The notes under the pieces are model-generated. The model was not told where the DNA came from and ran no database searches. It saw only the letters and a program-made list of their open reading frames with translations. Below are positions 18,146 to 26,362 of a stretch of DNA of 39,266 nucleotides, piece after piece. The stretch's first letter is position 1. The number at the start of each line of letters is the position of its first letter. Source of the DNA: Alphaproteobacteria bacterium (GTDB lineage Bacteria > Pseudomonadota > Alphaproteobacteria > Paracaedibacterales > CAIULA01); assembly GCA_947475175.1 (NCBI GenBank), contig CANJLN010000008.1, positions 1-39,266 of the forward strand, in the 5' to 3' direction. The position numbers and the translations under genes were made by a program.

Positions 18146-20074
18146 TTACTGGATCACCCAAGCGAGCCGAAATAGTAGCACCACTACTGCCATAAGAACT
18201 GCTAAGCTGCTATTAGAAGCATTAACCTGTGGCACACCTAACCTTGTGTACAAGGATTGTGCCGTATTAGCACCTGGATTACCAACAACCTCTGCCAAAG
18301 ATACTGCAGAAGCACCTGTGTTGCCGATCATTGTATTCAAGCTAGCAGAAGCAGCTCCTGTGATTTCAGCAGCACTGCCCAACATGGTGGCAACACTTGT
18401 AAGAACCGTGTTTCCAGCTACGTTACCAACTCTTGTATAAAGTGAATCGGTTGTTGTCCCTGATGGATTGCCAAGTAATGCGGCTAGTGAAGTTGAAATC
18501 GCAGCGTTACCAATCTTTGCTTTCAAAGAAGTTGTTGTAGCACCACCGACGTCAACACCCATCATTGCATCCAATGAAGCAAAGTTCGCTCCTGGATCAC
18601 CCAAGCGAGCTGTAAGGGTATCTGTTGCTTGACCACCAAGAACTGTTGCTAAATTGCTATCAACCGCATTCACAACCGGGTTACCAATTCTTGTGTACAA
18701 TGAATCGGTCGCTGTGCCTGTTGGGTTACCAACAACAGCAGCAATCGTGCGAGTCACTGCAACGTTACCTATCTTTGCCATCAAGGAAGTCTTGGTCGCA
18801 CCACCGACGTCAATACCCATCATTGCATCCAATGAAGCAAAGTTGGCTCCTGGATCACCCAAGCGAGCTGTAAGATCGTTACCACTACCACCAATCACTG
18901 TTTTAAGATCGCTATCAAGAGCATTCACAAGCGGGTTACCAATTCTTGTGTAAAGTGAATCAGTCGCTGCGTTTGGCTGACCAAGAACTGTTGCTAATGA
19001 ACGGGTCACCGCAACGTTACCTATCTTTGCCATCAAGGAAGTCTTGGTCGCACCACCGACGTTAACACCAAGCATTGCATCCAATGAAGCAAAGTTCGCT
19101 CCTGGATCACCCAAGCGAGCTGTAAGGGTATCTGTCGCTTGACCACCAAGAACTGTTGCTAAATTGCTATCAACCGCATTCACAACCGGGTTACCAATTC
19201 TTGTGTACAATGAATCGGTCCCTGTGCCTGTTGGGTTACCAACAACAGCAGCAATCGTACGAGTCACTGCGGCGTTACCTATCTTTGCTTTCAAAGAAGG
19301 TGTCGTCGCTCCAGCAACGTCGATACCCATCATCGCATCCAATGAAGCAAAGTTCGCTCCTGGATCACCTAAACGAGCAGAAATGGTAGCACCACTACTG
19401 CCAATAAGAGCTGTTAAGCTACTATTCGCGGCGTTAACCTGTGGCACACCCAACCTTGTGTACAAGGATTGTGTCGTATCAGCACCAGGGTTACCAACAA
19501 CCGCTGCTAAAGAGACTGCAGCAGCACCTGTGTTACCAATCATTGTATTTAAGCTAGCAGAAGCACCGCCGGTAATTTGAACAGCACTACCCAACATAGT
19601 AGCAATGCTTGTAAGAACCGTGTTTCCGGCTGCATTACCAACTCTTGTATAAAGTGAATCGGTTGCTGTACCGGATGGATTGCCCAGCAAGCTTGCCAAG
19701 GAATCGGTTTGTCCATATACAGAAGTGTTTGTACCAGCGGCCCCCCCATTTGCACCGCCTAACAAGGCACTAAGAGCGGCTGACTTCGTCTGTGTAGTTG
19801 ATTTCACAATTGCACTAACTGGATAGGCACCTGCTAAATAAGTAGCAAGGTTTGCGGCTGTTGTAATGCTTCCGCCTGAGTTATTCACAAAAGTAATCGT
19901 GTTTCCACCTGATTTGGTTAAGGTTATTGCTGCTCCAGTAGCAATGGGTAAAACGCCGCTGGTTGTATCTATTGCATAAGACTGCGCACCAGCACCATCA
20001 TTACCAATCATGGTAACAGTACCGGCACCATTGACCGCTGCCGTTGATACAGTAAAGGTTGTCAATCCTGACAT
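18146..20074 (-). CDS. Middle segment of the broken repeat protein
   Basis: This 642-residue frame overlaps the N-terminal segment by 13 bases and starts MSGLTTFTVSTAA, inside the fourth beta unit. Most of it is built of units of 84-86 residues (SLDAMMGID..GAT, SLMAKIGN, ATVLGG or AAVVGN, DSLYTRIGN, ARLGDPGANFA). A longer unit (TMLGSA, NTMIGNTGA, SLYTRLGVPQVNA) occurs at both ends. It has no signal peptide of its own, so it is unlikely to be an independent exported protein. After the second frameshift a 62-codon piece (17973-18161) continues the protein. Confidence 0.7.
   Translation of the reverse strand: MSGLTTFTVSTAAVNGAGTVTMIGNDGAGAQSYAIDTTSGVLPIATGAAITLTKSGGNTITFVNNSGGSITTAANLATYLAGAYPVSAIVKSTTQTKSAALSALLGGANGGAAGTNTSVYGQTDSLASLLGNPSGTATDSLYTRVGNAAGNTVLTSIATMLGSAVQITGGASASLNTMIGNTGAAAVSLAAVVGNPGADTTQSLYTRLGVPQVNAANSSLTALIGSSGATISARLGDPGANFASLDAMMGIDVAGATTPSLKAKIGNAAVTRTIAAVVGNPTGTGTDSLYTRIGNPVVNAVDSNLATVLGGQATDTLTARLGDPGANFASLDAMLGVNVGGATKTSLMAKIGNVAVTRSLATVLGQPNAATDSLYTRIGNPLVNALDSDLKTVIGGSGNDLTARLGDPGANFASLDAMMGIDVGGATKTSLMAKIGNVAVTRTIAAVVGNPTGTATDSLYTRIGNPVVNAVDSNLATVLGGQATDTLTARLGDPGANFASLDAMMGVDVGGATTTSLKAKIGNAAISTSLAALLGNPSGTTTDSLYTRVGNVAGNTVLTSVATMLGSAAEITGAASASLNTMIGNTGASAVSLAEVVGNPGANTAQSLYTRLGVPQVNASNSSLAVLMAVVVLLFRLAWVIQ
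18151..18472 (-). repeat. Long direct repeat, copy 1 (partner 19362-19684)
   Basis: About 322 bp are highly similar to 19362-19684 and frame the tandem 86-codon units on the other side. Copy 1 lacks one A near 18191 that copy 2 retains, which pinpoints the second frameshift. Confidence 0.8.
18581..19348 (-). repeat. Tandem 258/252/258-bp coding repeats
   Basis: The landmark AAAGTT.GCTCCTGGATCAC recurs at 18581, 18839, 19091 and 19349, giving units of 258, 252 and 258 bp (86, 84 and 86 codons). The units are nearly identical at the base level, so recombination or slippage could change their number. All spacings are multiples of three. Confidence 0.85.
19362..19684 (-). repeat. Long direct repeat, copy 2 (partner 18151-18472)
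   Basis: The in-frame partner of copy 1, encoding TMLGSAVQITGGASASL, NTMIGNTGA and RLGVPQVNAANSSL. The two copies bracket the tandem units and offer a substrate for deletion of about 1.2 kb. Confidence 0.8.
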
Positions 20075-21410
20075 CGCGCTAACACATCCAGAGAGGCATT
20101 AGCAGAAGCAGCTCCTCCTTGGAGTGTGGCAGCATTACCCATCGCACTGTAAGCAGAACCACCCAATAGAGTCTGAAGAGCGGTTGCTTTAGTATTAGCA
20201 GTCGATGACATAACAGCAGCGACCGGATAAGCTGTTGCTAAATATGTAATCAGGTTTGCTGCTGACGAGATAGTACTTCCATTATTGACAAATGTTATTG
20301 TATTACCACTTCCGCTATGGGTTAAGGTAAACGTTGCTCCGCTGGCAATAGAAGAAGCATAGGTCAAAGAGTAAGTTCTTCCTGCCGTACCATCGTTACC
20401 TATAACGTTAACAACGTTTCCACCGCCAGTTGCAGCTGCCGTCGACACGGTAAAGCCTGTCAATCCAGACATACTTCTGACACCATCCAAATTGGCACTG
20501 ACAGTACTGATATCTTCTTCTAGAGTTGCGCCGAGAGATGTTACAAGGAGTGCTCTCAAGGCTGCCAAATCAGTGGACACATCAGTCACAGGAGTCGTCT
20601 TGAGCAAGCCCCAAATAGCCGCCGCTCTTGAGCGAACACCAACTGCTGTTCCGCCCAAAAGCGCGTTGACAGCTGCGATTACCGTCGTATCATTCGGATT
20701 AATAACTGCTGCTGCTGGATATAAGTTTTGCAAGTATTCAACAAAGGCAGCTTGAGTAGCTAAAGCGCCACCGCTTCTATTGTAAAGTGTCAGTGTTTTT
20801 GTGCCACCGCCAACTTCAACCAAATTAAAAGTGCTGCCACTAGCAATAGAACTTGAACCATCGGCTAACCTGTAAGTCTGAGCAGGTGTGCCATCGTTAA
20901 ATACTATATCAACGCTGTTTGCCCCTCCACCACCATTAGCAGCTTTTGTTGAAACAGTCATTGATGTTATCGCTGTTGGCATTGCCGATACACCTTGATC
21001 CATTTGATACAAAAGATTGGTTACTTTTGTATTAATGTCTGAACCTGTAACTGCACCAAGCAATGTAAGGGTAGAAGCCGTACTACCAGCCATATTTGAA
21101 GCAGTTGTTGCCCCCAAAAGAGTCTGAAGGGCGGTTACTTTGTCTAAAGCTGCTTTGCTTAGAACAGTATTAACTGGGCAATAGGTCTCTAAATAGGTAG
21201 CCAGCGCTCCTGCTGACGAGATAGTACCTCCATTATTGACAAAAGTAATTGTTCTTCCAGTTCCACCATGGGTTAAAACAAATGTGCCCCCAGTTGCAAT
21301 GGGTGCGCTATATGCAAACGAATAAGTCCGTCCTGCAGTGCCATCATTACCCACGACACTAATCGTACCGCCAGAATTGCTTGCAGCTGTTGTGACGGTA
21401 AAGGTTGACA
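19750..21410 (-). repeat. Four diverged beta-rich coding repeats
   Basis: Four units with the TFTVSTAA...GNDG...TITFVNN...YPV pattern occur, roughly at 21130-21410, 20640-20970, 20130-20470 and 19750-20065. They are far more diverged from one another than the tandem 86-codon units, so they are older. Confidence 0.75.
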
Positions 21411-21894
21411 GGTTTGTCCCTGACATACTAGCAACTCCATCCAAAGCAGGATTCATCAATGAAATTAGATCATCGACCATGCTATTTCCATTGCCATTGG
21501 ATCCTGAAAGTCTAGTCCAAAAACTACTCGCCACAGCATTTAAGCTCGTTGCTGCCAATTCAGAAGTACTCAGCGTACTGTCAATAGAGCCTGCGATAGT
21601 GTCCATATCAGTTGTGAATTTAATGCTCCGCCCAAGACGTGTCTGCGCAGCAGTTATAGCAGTGGGAAGATCTGTAATGGGACTCTGACTAACGACGCCA
21701 TTAAGAGAAAGTACTGCAAGCTTTGCTTGCTTTGCAAGGTGAACGGCCTCTACGTTACTAAGGCTATGGCCCTGGGCAGTCAATTCTCTGCCTTCTTTCG
21801 TATCAGTTAAAGCATGAACAGGGTCTAGAGATAACATTACAGCCAGAGCTGACACACCTAGTAAATATTGGGTCTTTTTGGAAACTTTCGTCAT
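20062..21894 (-). CDS. N-terminal segment of the broken repeat protein
   Basis: This 610-residue frame carries the signal peptide and a region of about 150 residues (AVHLAKQAKLAVLSLNGVV, DLPTAITAAQTRLGR). It then has three of four copies of a beta-rich unit of about 150 residues whose hallmarks are TFTVSTAA, GNDGTAGRTYS, TFTLTH.G.G.TITFVNNG and YPV.AV, ending in LQTLLGG. The fourth copy begins in the next frame. If translated alone, the product would end in an out-of-frame DVLARCQD tail. It may still be exported, because the signal peptide is intact. Confidence 0.7.
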   Translation of the reverse strand: MTKVSKKTQYLLGVSALAVMLSLDPVHALTDTKEGRELTAQGHSLSNVEAVHLAKQAKLAVLSLNGVVSQSPITDLPTAITAAQTRLGRSIKFTTDMDTIAGSIDSTLSTSELAATSLNAVASSFWTRLSGSNGNGNSMVDDLISLMNPALDGVASMSGTNLSTFTVTTAASNSGGTISVVGNDGTAGRTYSFAYSAPIATGGTFVLTHGGTGRTITFVNNGGTISSAGALATYLETYCPVNTVLSKAALDKVTALQTLLGATTASNMAGSTASTLTLLGAVTGSDINTKVTNLLYQMDQGVSAMPTAITSMTVSTKAANGGGGANSVDIVFNDGTPAQTYRLADGSSSIASGSTFNLVEVGGGTKTLTLYNRSGGALATQAAFVEYLQNLYPAAAVINPNDTTVIAAVNALLGGTAVGVRSRAAAIWGLLKTTPVTDVSTDLAALRALLVTSLGATLEEDISTVSANLDGVRSMSGLTGFTVSTAAATGGGNVVNVIGNDGTAGRTYSLTYASSIASGATFTLTHSGSGNTITFVNNGSTISSAANLITYLATAYPVAAVMSSTANTKATALQTLLGGSAYSAMGNAATLQGGAASANASLDVLARCQD

Positions 21895-22032
21895 GGAGCA
21901 CTCCTAAAATCATTAGATCAACTCCATCATAATAATTCACAAAGTATTGACAAAATATTAACGCAGTATAAAAAAGTTTCTTTTACGTAATATTAATGTA
22001 GATTAATTTTTTTAATTTAGGTGTGTGAGGTT

Positions 22033-22080
22033 TGTTCCGAGGATCCAGAGATTCTCTCAATAAATGCGAGAATGACAGCG
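22033..22080. repeat. Palindromic repeat, degenerate
   Basis: TTCCGAGGATCCAGAGATTCTCTCAATAAATGCGAGAATGACAG fits the family order (stem, ATCCAG, stem, ATGAC) but with worn arms. The 21895-22370 gap contains this repeat, the next one and a terminator, and no credible gene. Confidence 0.5.
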
Positions 22081-22181
22081 TAGAGTGGAAGGGGGGTGAT
22101 GTTGTGGAGTCAGTGAATGACAACATAGGGAAGATGAGATGTGTAATATAGCAGAATGAACATAAAATGATAACAACCGCC

Positions 22182-22263
22182 GTCATCACGAGCCCCGTAA
22201 GGGGCGTGGTGATCCAGTGTATTTCCTGGATGGCCACGCAACTTTGTTGCTCGCCATGACGGC
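22182..22263. repeat. Composite palindromic repeat
   Basis: The left arm CGTCATCACGAGCCCC...GGGGCGTGGTGATCCAG, spacer TGTATTTC and right arm CTGGATGGCCACGCAAC...GTTGCTCGCCATGACGG form two hairpins. The stems differ in sequence but keep pairing (CAC/GTG against GGC/GCC, CCCC/GGGG against CAAC/GTTG), while GAG and CGT stay fixed. Confidence 0.75.
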
Positions 22264-22313
22264 AGATTCATACTCATCTTATACCGAATTAGCTATACAC
22301 ATGTCAGATAAAC

Positions 22314-22352
22314 ACAAAAAAAGGGCCTTGATTCTAGAACCAAGACCCCTTA
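22314..22352 (-). terminator. Rho-independent terminator of the 22371-22712 gene
   Basis: On the minus strand AAGGGGTCTTGG pairs imperfectly with TCAAGGCCCTT around TTCTAGAA, followed by a run of seven T. It starts about 20 bases past the stop. Confidence 0.8.
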
Positions 22353-22370
22353 ATTATTAGCTAATTTTAA

Positions 22371-22712
22371 CTACTCAGCAGCAGCATTTTTTGTATGTTT
22401 TTTCTCAGCATGATCACCTTCAGCATGATCACCCTCAGTAGCAGCAGCTTCATCTTTATCAGCCTCTTCATTGATTGCTGCTACCTTCTCTGATTTATCT
22501 GCAGCGTCTGCCTTAGCCTTCTTATGAGCGGCCAAACAAGACTTCCAACTTTTTTTCTCTTGGCAATGTGCCTTACAACCCTTATATGGGCCATCTTTTT
22601 CCGCGCATGAAAGCTTGTTGCAATCACTACAATCAAAATCAGCATCAGCCTCTGCATAAGCGGTTATTTGTAAAGCCATTAAAGCCATTACAAAAAAGAG
22701 AATTTTTTTCAT
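22371..22712 (-). CDS. Small exported Cys-rich, charged protein
   Basis: This 113-residue protein has a signal peptide (MKKILFFVMALMALQITAYA) and AAAGGA before the ATG. The mature N-terminal part holds six Cys in 33 residues (CSDC, SC, GCKAHC, SC), which could form disulfides or bind metal. The C-terminal half is low-complexity Ala/Lys/Glu/Asp with a duplicated EGDHAEGDHAE. It has its own terminator. No family is recognised. It is likely periplasmic or secreted. Confidence 0.75.
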   Translation of the reverse strand: MKKILFFVMALMALQITAYAEADADFDCSDCNKLSCAEKDGPYKGCKAHCQEKKSWKSCLAAHKKAKADAADKSEKVAAINEEADKDEAAATEGDHAEGDHAEKKHTKNAAAE

Positions 22713-22841
22713 CGATTCAATCCTTTCAAAAAATTAATGTTACACTCTCCTTTATACAAGAAGACAGGTTTACAAAAGGTTAATTTAATTAAAAAAAATG
22801 TGGATCCTCGGACTTGACCCATAGGTATTACACATGTGCCG

Positions 22842-23007
22842 CCGTCATGGCGAGCAACGAAGTTGCGTGGCCATCCAGAAAAGGTGATACATATATGAAA
22901 GAACCAGCAGTTTATATTATGACAAATCAACGAACTTGAATGAAAAGATTTGTATGAAGATATTGTTTAACTGGATGGCCACGCAACTTCGTTGCTCGCC
23001 ATGACGG
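22842..23007. mobile_element. 166-bp unit: 37-bp perfect inverted repeats around a GIY-YIG remnant
   Basis: The left arm 22842-22878 (CCGTCATGGCGAGC...GGCCATCCAG) and right arm 22971-23007 are exact reverse complements over 37 bp. Each arm is itself a hairpin of the intergenic repeat family. Between the arms, where other copies have only an A-rich spacer, lies the remnant of a small nuclease gene whose stop codon abuts the right arm. I infer a decayed mobile unit related to the short palindromes. Confidence 0.6.
22895..22970 (+). pseudogene. GIY-YIG endonuclease remnant (internal deletion)
   Basis: The ATG at 22895 follows AAGGTG by 8 bases and encodes MKEPAVYIMTNQRT. This resembles the N-terminus of small GIY-YIG nucleases (their xxYIxxN strand). 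A stop follows. In a shifted frame the last bases encode KDLYEDIV and a TAA at 22968-22970, matching from memory the usual C-terminus (EWKDLYEDIV) of such proteins, with TGA where Trp is expected. The middle, about 65-70 residues, is missing. The assignment rests on short motifs at both ends in the right order and deserves a database check. Confidence 0.55.
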
Positions 23008-23047
23008 GGGCGCTGATATTTATTTAAAAGCGCCTTGATGCAGTTAG

Positions 23048-23503
23048 CTACCACTTATCAGACTGAGAGGAATGCCCCAAATACTCGTCAATTCGACGTT
23101 TGGTGGCAGGAGTTGTTTCTTCGGGAAGGTTATCAAAAGGAAACCATTTCTTTTCAGCAATCTCGTCAGAATCGACTTCTTCCATCGTAAATTCTTTGAC
23201 CACATACAAAATCACATGATCATCACGCCACTCATTGCGACTAAAATAGATACCAAAAAGCTTAGGTGGTTTTGTTGTTTTGAGGCCTACTTCTTCATAC
23301 AATTCACGTTTGACTGCTTTTCTAGCGGATTCACCTTTTTCAACAGCGCCCCCAATTGTACACCAGCCTTTTTGGTAGGTGTGCTTGATCAAAAGAATTT
23401 CATTTTCTCGCACAACAAGAGCACGCGCTCCAATTGTCCGTATTCTAAAAAAAGACAAGAGCAACGTTCGAACGTACCAAAAAAGGCGTCTAAAAAAATA
23501 CAT
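23048..23503 (-). CDS. Nudix hydrolase
   Basis: This 151-residue enzyme cleaves a nucleoside diphosphate linked to another moiety. The Nudix box is complete (GAVEKGESARKAVKRELYEE followed by VGL), matching Gx5Ex7REUxEExGU, at about residues 52-74. The N-terminus is hydrophobic and basic (YFFRRLFWYVRTLLLSFFRIR), longer than in minimal Nudix enzymes, and could tether the enzyme to the membrane. The substrate cannot be told from sequence. Upstream, on the other strand, is an exported orphan gene. Confidence 0.88.
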   Translation of the reverse strand: MYFFRRLFWYVRTLLLSFFRIRTIGARALVVRENEILLIKHTYQKGWCTIGGAVEKGESARKAVKRELYEEVGLKTTKPPKLFGIYFSRNEWRDDHVILYVVKEFTMEEVDSDEIAEKKWFPFDNLPEETTPATKRRIDEYLGHSSQSDKW

Positions 23504-23647
23504 TTCTTTTCAAGCCGTAAAAGAAAACCTGATGTAAAATACCTCTGGTTTATTTCTTTTGCAAGCTTTCAAACTCCCTCTAGAATTGCACTCAAATTTC
23601 CTTTCTACTTATACATGTGACTGAATTTGAATCAGAGGGGAATTTCT

Positions 23648-24964
23648 ATGCGATTTAGAAAATTATTATGTGTTGGAGCGATTGTTATGTTACTGCCAAA
23701 TACCGTATTTGCTGCGACTGTTCAAGTGCTGGATGAGAAAGTAGATGAAAAGAAGTCTACGTTAGTTTTGGTTCCTGATAGTGCTCCAGTACGTTCTATT
23801 GAGGAACTCGAAGGAGAAATGAAACAGGTCTTAGTACAATTATCAATGCGTTACTTAATAATGTTGGGAGTTTCTCCGGAAAATCCGGTTATACCAACAG
23901 AAGGATTATTGGATGGTTTGACAACAGCTTCTGTAACTGCAGCGCAAGCTGGAAGCAAGCTTGGTGTGGTGGTTGCAAAGTGCCTTAAATATTATTTGAG
24001 AGTGGTGAAGGGTGAGGCAGCTGATCTTTCCGGTCTTGTTGAAGAGTTGAGAGAAAAAGCTGTTGCGGGTAATGAAATCGCCAGTGCGTATTTAAGAAAT
24101 ATAGGTCAAATTGAAGAAGAGGCCACAACAGCAGTTGAAGAAACAGAAGCTTATAAAACGGCATTAAAAATTATAGCTTCTGATGGTGATTGGGCTTCTA
24201 AGTCAGATGAGGATAGATTAGGGCTGGTTATGGAAGCAGCAGACACAGATCCAAAAGTTTGGGATCTTGTGGTTGAAGCTTTAAAGCCCGTAGATCTTGA
24301 AAATCCAGAGGCAGTGAAAAGAACGTTTGGATTAGCTAAAAAGCAATCTGAAGAACGTTTGAGTTTACTGGGTCAAATCATAGATGCAGGAGCTCAATCA
24401 GCCAGGCAGTTATATATTGAAGCTGTTATGGGGAATTTTAATGGAGCTGAGTTTAAGAAATTAACAACCCATTTTGGTCTGCTTGACCTACCAGATTGTT
24501 TTGCTGCGAATACAGTTAGTTTAACGCAAACGGTTCAAATAGTTGGTTTTGATAGGCCAACGAATCCACATTTTATAATATCCGAGCGTATAAGAGTAAT
24601 GTGTGAACAAGCGCTTAATGGACACGATATTGCACAAAAGATGATCTTAGAGCCTCACAGTTCTTCGTCTCAAAACCTGGTACAATGGTGGTTGGGAAAG
24701 AGAAAAGCGGTGGAACTTAGAATTCGAAACGAAATCCATGATTCGGTTTCATCTTTCTATGTTGGGCTTGTGAATGCTGTTCAAAGAATTGAAGACGCGG
24801 AACTATCCAGTATGCTGGGAGCCATCAATGGCTCTACCTTTAAAGCGCGAGTTGCAACTCTTAAAGATGAAAGAGTTGATAGAATTACGAGGCAATATGC
24901 CGAAGTAGAAGCGTGTCAGTTAAGCTTTTGGGGATTCGTTTTTCCCGTGGTCAGGGTTATGTAA
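23648..24964 (+). CDS. Exported orphan protein, mostly helical
   Basis: This protein has 438 residues from the ATG at 23648, chosen because AGAGGGG lies 7 bases upstream and a signal peptide follows at once (MRFRKLLCVGAIVMLLPNTVFA). A TTG seven codons earlier opens the same frame. The mature protein is predicted helical. Repeated short segments such as LREKAVAGNEIASAYL, IIDAGAQSARQLYIEAVMG and CEQALNGHDIAQKM faintly recall Sel1/TPR-like helical repeats, but I cannot call the family. It ends just before a composite palindrome. Confidence 0.7.
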   Translation: MRFRKLLCVGAIVMLLPNTVFAATVQVLDEKVDEKKSTLVLVPDSAPVRSIEELEGEMKQVLVQLSMRYLIMLGVSPENPVIPTEGLLDGLTTASVTAAQAGSKLGVVVAKCLKYYLRVVKGEAADLSGLVEELREKAVAGNEIASAYLRNIGQIEEEATTAVEETEAYKTALKIIASDGDWASKSDEDRLGLVMEAADTDPKVWDLVVEALKPVDLENPEAVKRTFGLAKKQSEERLSLLGQIIDAGAQSARQLYIEAVMGNFNGAEFKKLTTHFGLLDLPDCFAANTVSLTQTVQIVGFDRPTNPHFIISERIRVMCEQALNGHDIAQKMILEPHSSSSQNLVQWWLGKRKAVELRIRNEIHDSVSSFYVGLVNAVQRIEDAELSSMLGAINGSTFKARVATLKDERVDRITRQYAEVEACQLSFWGFVFPVVRVM

Positions 24965-24968
24965 GAAG

Positions 24969-25056
24969 TCTTCGTCATTGCGAGAAGCGAAGCGACGTGG
25001 CAATCCAGGAAAAATACAACTGGATCGCCACACCACACGAGGCTCGCGATGACAGT
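24969..25056. repeat. Composite palindromic repeat
   Basis: CGTCATTGCGAGAAGCGAAGCGACGTGGCAATCCAG, then GAAAAATACAA, then CTGGATCGCCAC and a second stem closing in GATGAC. The fixed GAG and CGTGG positions and the A-rich spacer match the other copies. Confidence 0.75.
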
Positions 25057-25081
25057 GAGTGTGCTTTTGCACCAATCAAGC

Positions 25082-26329
25082 CTACTCACGCATCTTTAAC
25101 ACCCCAGCAATGCTCGCCCCCACAGCAGCAGTAATGGGGATAGACAATAACGCATAGGTGTATATTTCCACCCCGTACAAGCGACAGCCATTCTCCATGC
25201 CTCCCGCCCAGCACAGATCAAGCAAAGATCCAATCAGTGTGTGGAAAAATGATCCACCCAGCATATTAATGGAATTTAAAAAGGCAACCGTAATACCAGC
25301 CAAAGCAGGTGTTATCATATCGGTTCCAACAGAAAAAACGATGACCTGATAACAACATAAAATGCCGACCACAAAAAATAACATGCAAAGCATATAACCA
25401 TTAATAAGATGGGGATAATACAGCATCAAAACAAACAAAGCCGCCATCCCAAACCCACTCAAAGAAATCACATAGAACGCGTTTATTTTCGTGCTGAAAT
25501 AGGCCAACAAAGGCCCGCCAAAAAGCATGCCTATAAAAATGAACGATACAGCGCCCGCCGCGTCACCCTTGGTCAGAGAATACGCTTTCATCAAATAGGT
25601 CACACCCCACACATCCGCAAATCCCTCTAAGGATCCAACCATCAAAAGATTCACCAGTGCCAACCATAATAAACTTGGCTTTTTGAACAGCTGTAACAGG
25701 CTTTTAAAGCTCAGGTTTTCGCTCGTACCACTGACGGTTTCTTTTTGTCCAACTAAAAAAACCATGCACGCAATAGCAACAGCCACACATCCGATCCCAA
25801 ACAGGACAGGCTGCCAACCGCAATGGTCAATCAAGTAATTAACTGGTTTGCCGCCATATAATGCTCCCAATAAACCAAAGGAAAATGTATAGCCGATCAT
25901 GCGCGCATAAAGGTTCCTTGGGAAATAGAGGGAAACAACTTTGGACGTTCCTAAAAATCCTGCGGCTGACGAAGCCCCAATTAAAAACCTGCTCAATAAA
26001 GCAATGAGCCAATTGTTGGTATAGATAAAGATCAAGGTTGATAATCCGCAGACCAAAGCACAGCACGTAACCACCAGTCGTGGCCCATAGCGATCAAGAA
26101 AAATCGCAACGGGAATTTGCATGCCAGCATAACCAAAATAATACATAGCGGATAAAAAGCCAAAGGCCGTTGCATCAATTGAAAACTGCTGCATAATTTG
26201 CGGCATCATCAGGCCCGGAAATAACCGCAAGATAAATTGAAAAGCAAAGAATGATAGGGTTAAGGCCCACATGACCCAAGGGAATGGGCTAGATAACCCC
26301 GTTTTGAGATTTGAATTTGCATACATCAT
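25082..26329 (-). CDS. MFS transporter, substrate unknown
   Basis: This permease has about 415 residues and twelve hydrophobic segments. The ATG at 26329 (MMYANSNLKTG) is chosen because AAAGAGAG lies about 8 bases before it. The longer frame to 26380 would translate part of a palindromic repeat. Typical MFS loop motifs are visible after helix 2 (FLDRYGPRLVV) and near helix 4 (LIALLSRFLIGASSAAGFLG). Related carriers are frequent in obligate intracellular alpha- and gammaproteobacteria and import host metabolites, but nothing here shows the substrate. Confidence 0.88.
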   Translation of the reverse strand: MMYANSNLKTGLSSPFPWVMWALTLSFFAFQFILRLFPGLMMPQIMQQFSIDATAFGFLSAMYYFGYAGMQIPVAIFLDRYGPRLVVTCCALVCGLSTLIFIYTNNWLIALLSRFLIGASSAAGFLGTSKVVSLYFPRNLYARMIGYTFSFGLLGALYGGKPVNYLIDHCGWQPVLFGIGCVAVAIACMVFLVGQKETVSGTSENLSFKSLLQLFKKPSLLWLALVNLLMVGSLEGFADVWGVTYLMKAYSLTKGDAAGAVSFIFIGMLFGGPLLAYFSTKINAFYVISLSGFGMAALFVLMLYYPHLINGYMLCMLFFVVGILCCYQVIVFSVGTDMITPALAGITVAFLNSINMLGGSFFHTLIGSLLDLCWAGGMENGCRLYGVEIYTYALLSIPITAAVGASIAGVLKMRE

Positions 26330-26362
26330 ATTAGTACTCTCTTTATTAACATTGTGGAAGTT

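Larger units (their letters stand above)
17918..21894 (-). pseudogene. Large repetitive exported protein gene broken by three single-base indels
   Basis: Three consecutive frames join into one gene. The first break is a missing base near 20085, where restoring a G gives LDGVSAMSGLTTFTVS, matching the internal repeats. The second is a missing base near 18191, where restoring a T gives AVLIGSSGATISARLGDP, identical to the paralogous repeat at about 19400. The third is an extra base in the TTT at 17994-17996; removing it gives ARNTTFFVPKAAYSSLQAF and a natural stop at 17918-17920, just before the terminator. With these repairs the length is exactly 1326 codons. The N-terminus has a signal peptide (KTQYLLGVSALAVMLSLDPVHA) and AGGAG before the ATG. 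No nonsense mutation is present, so the breaks are recent, phase-variable, or sequencing errors. It is probably a surface or adhesin-like protein (inference). Confidence 0.8.

Noticed and set aside
18581-19348. CRISPR array
   Set aside because: The repeats are about 258 bp, coding and contiguous, with no short repeats separated by unique spacers.
17971-21690. Several plus-strand open frames of 60-140 codons inside the repeat protein
   Set aside because: They are antisense shadows of the repeats and recur with each unit; none has a signal, motif or ribosome-binding site.
21983-22237. 84-codon minus-strand frame
   Set aside because: It lies within degenerate palindromic repeats and has no ribosome-binding site or recognisable protein character.
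24913-25134. 73-codon plus-strand frame after the 23648 gene
   Set aside because: It overlaps the end of that gene and mostly translates the composite palindrome (CEKRSDVAIQ-like text).
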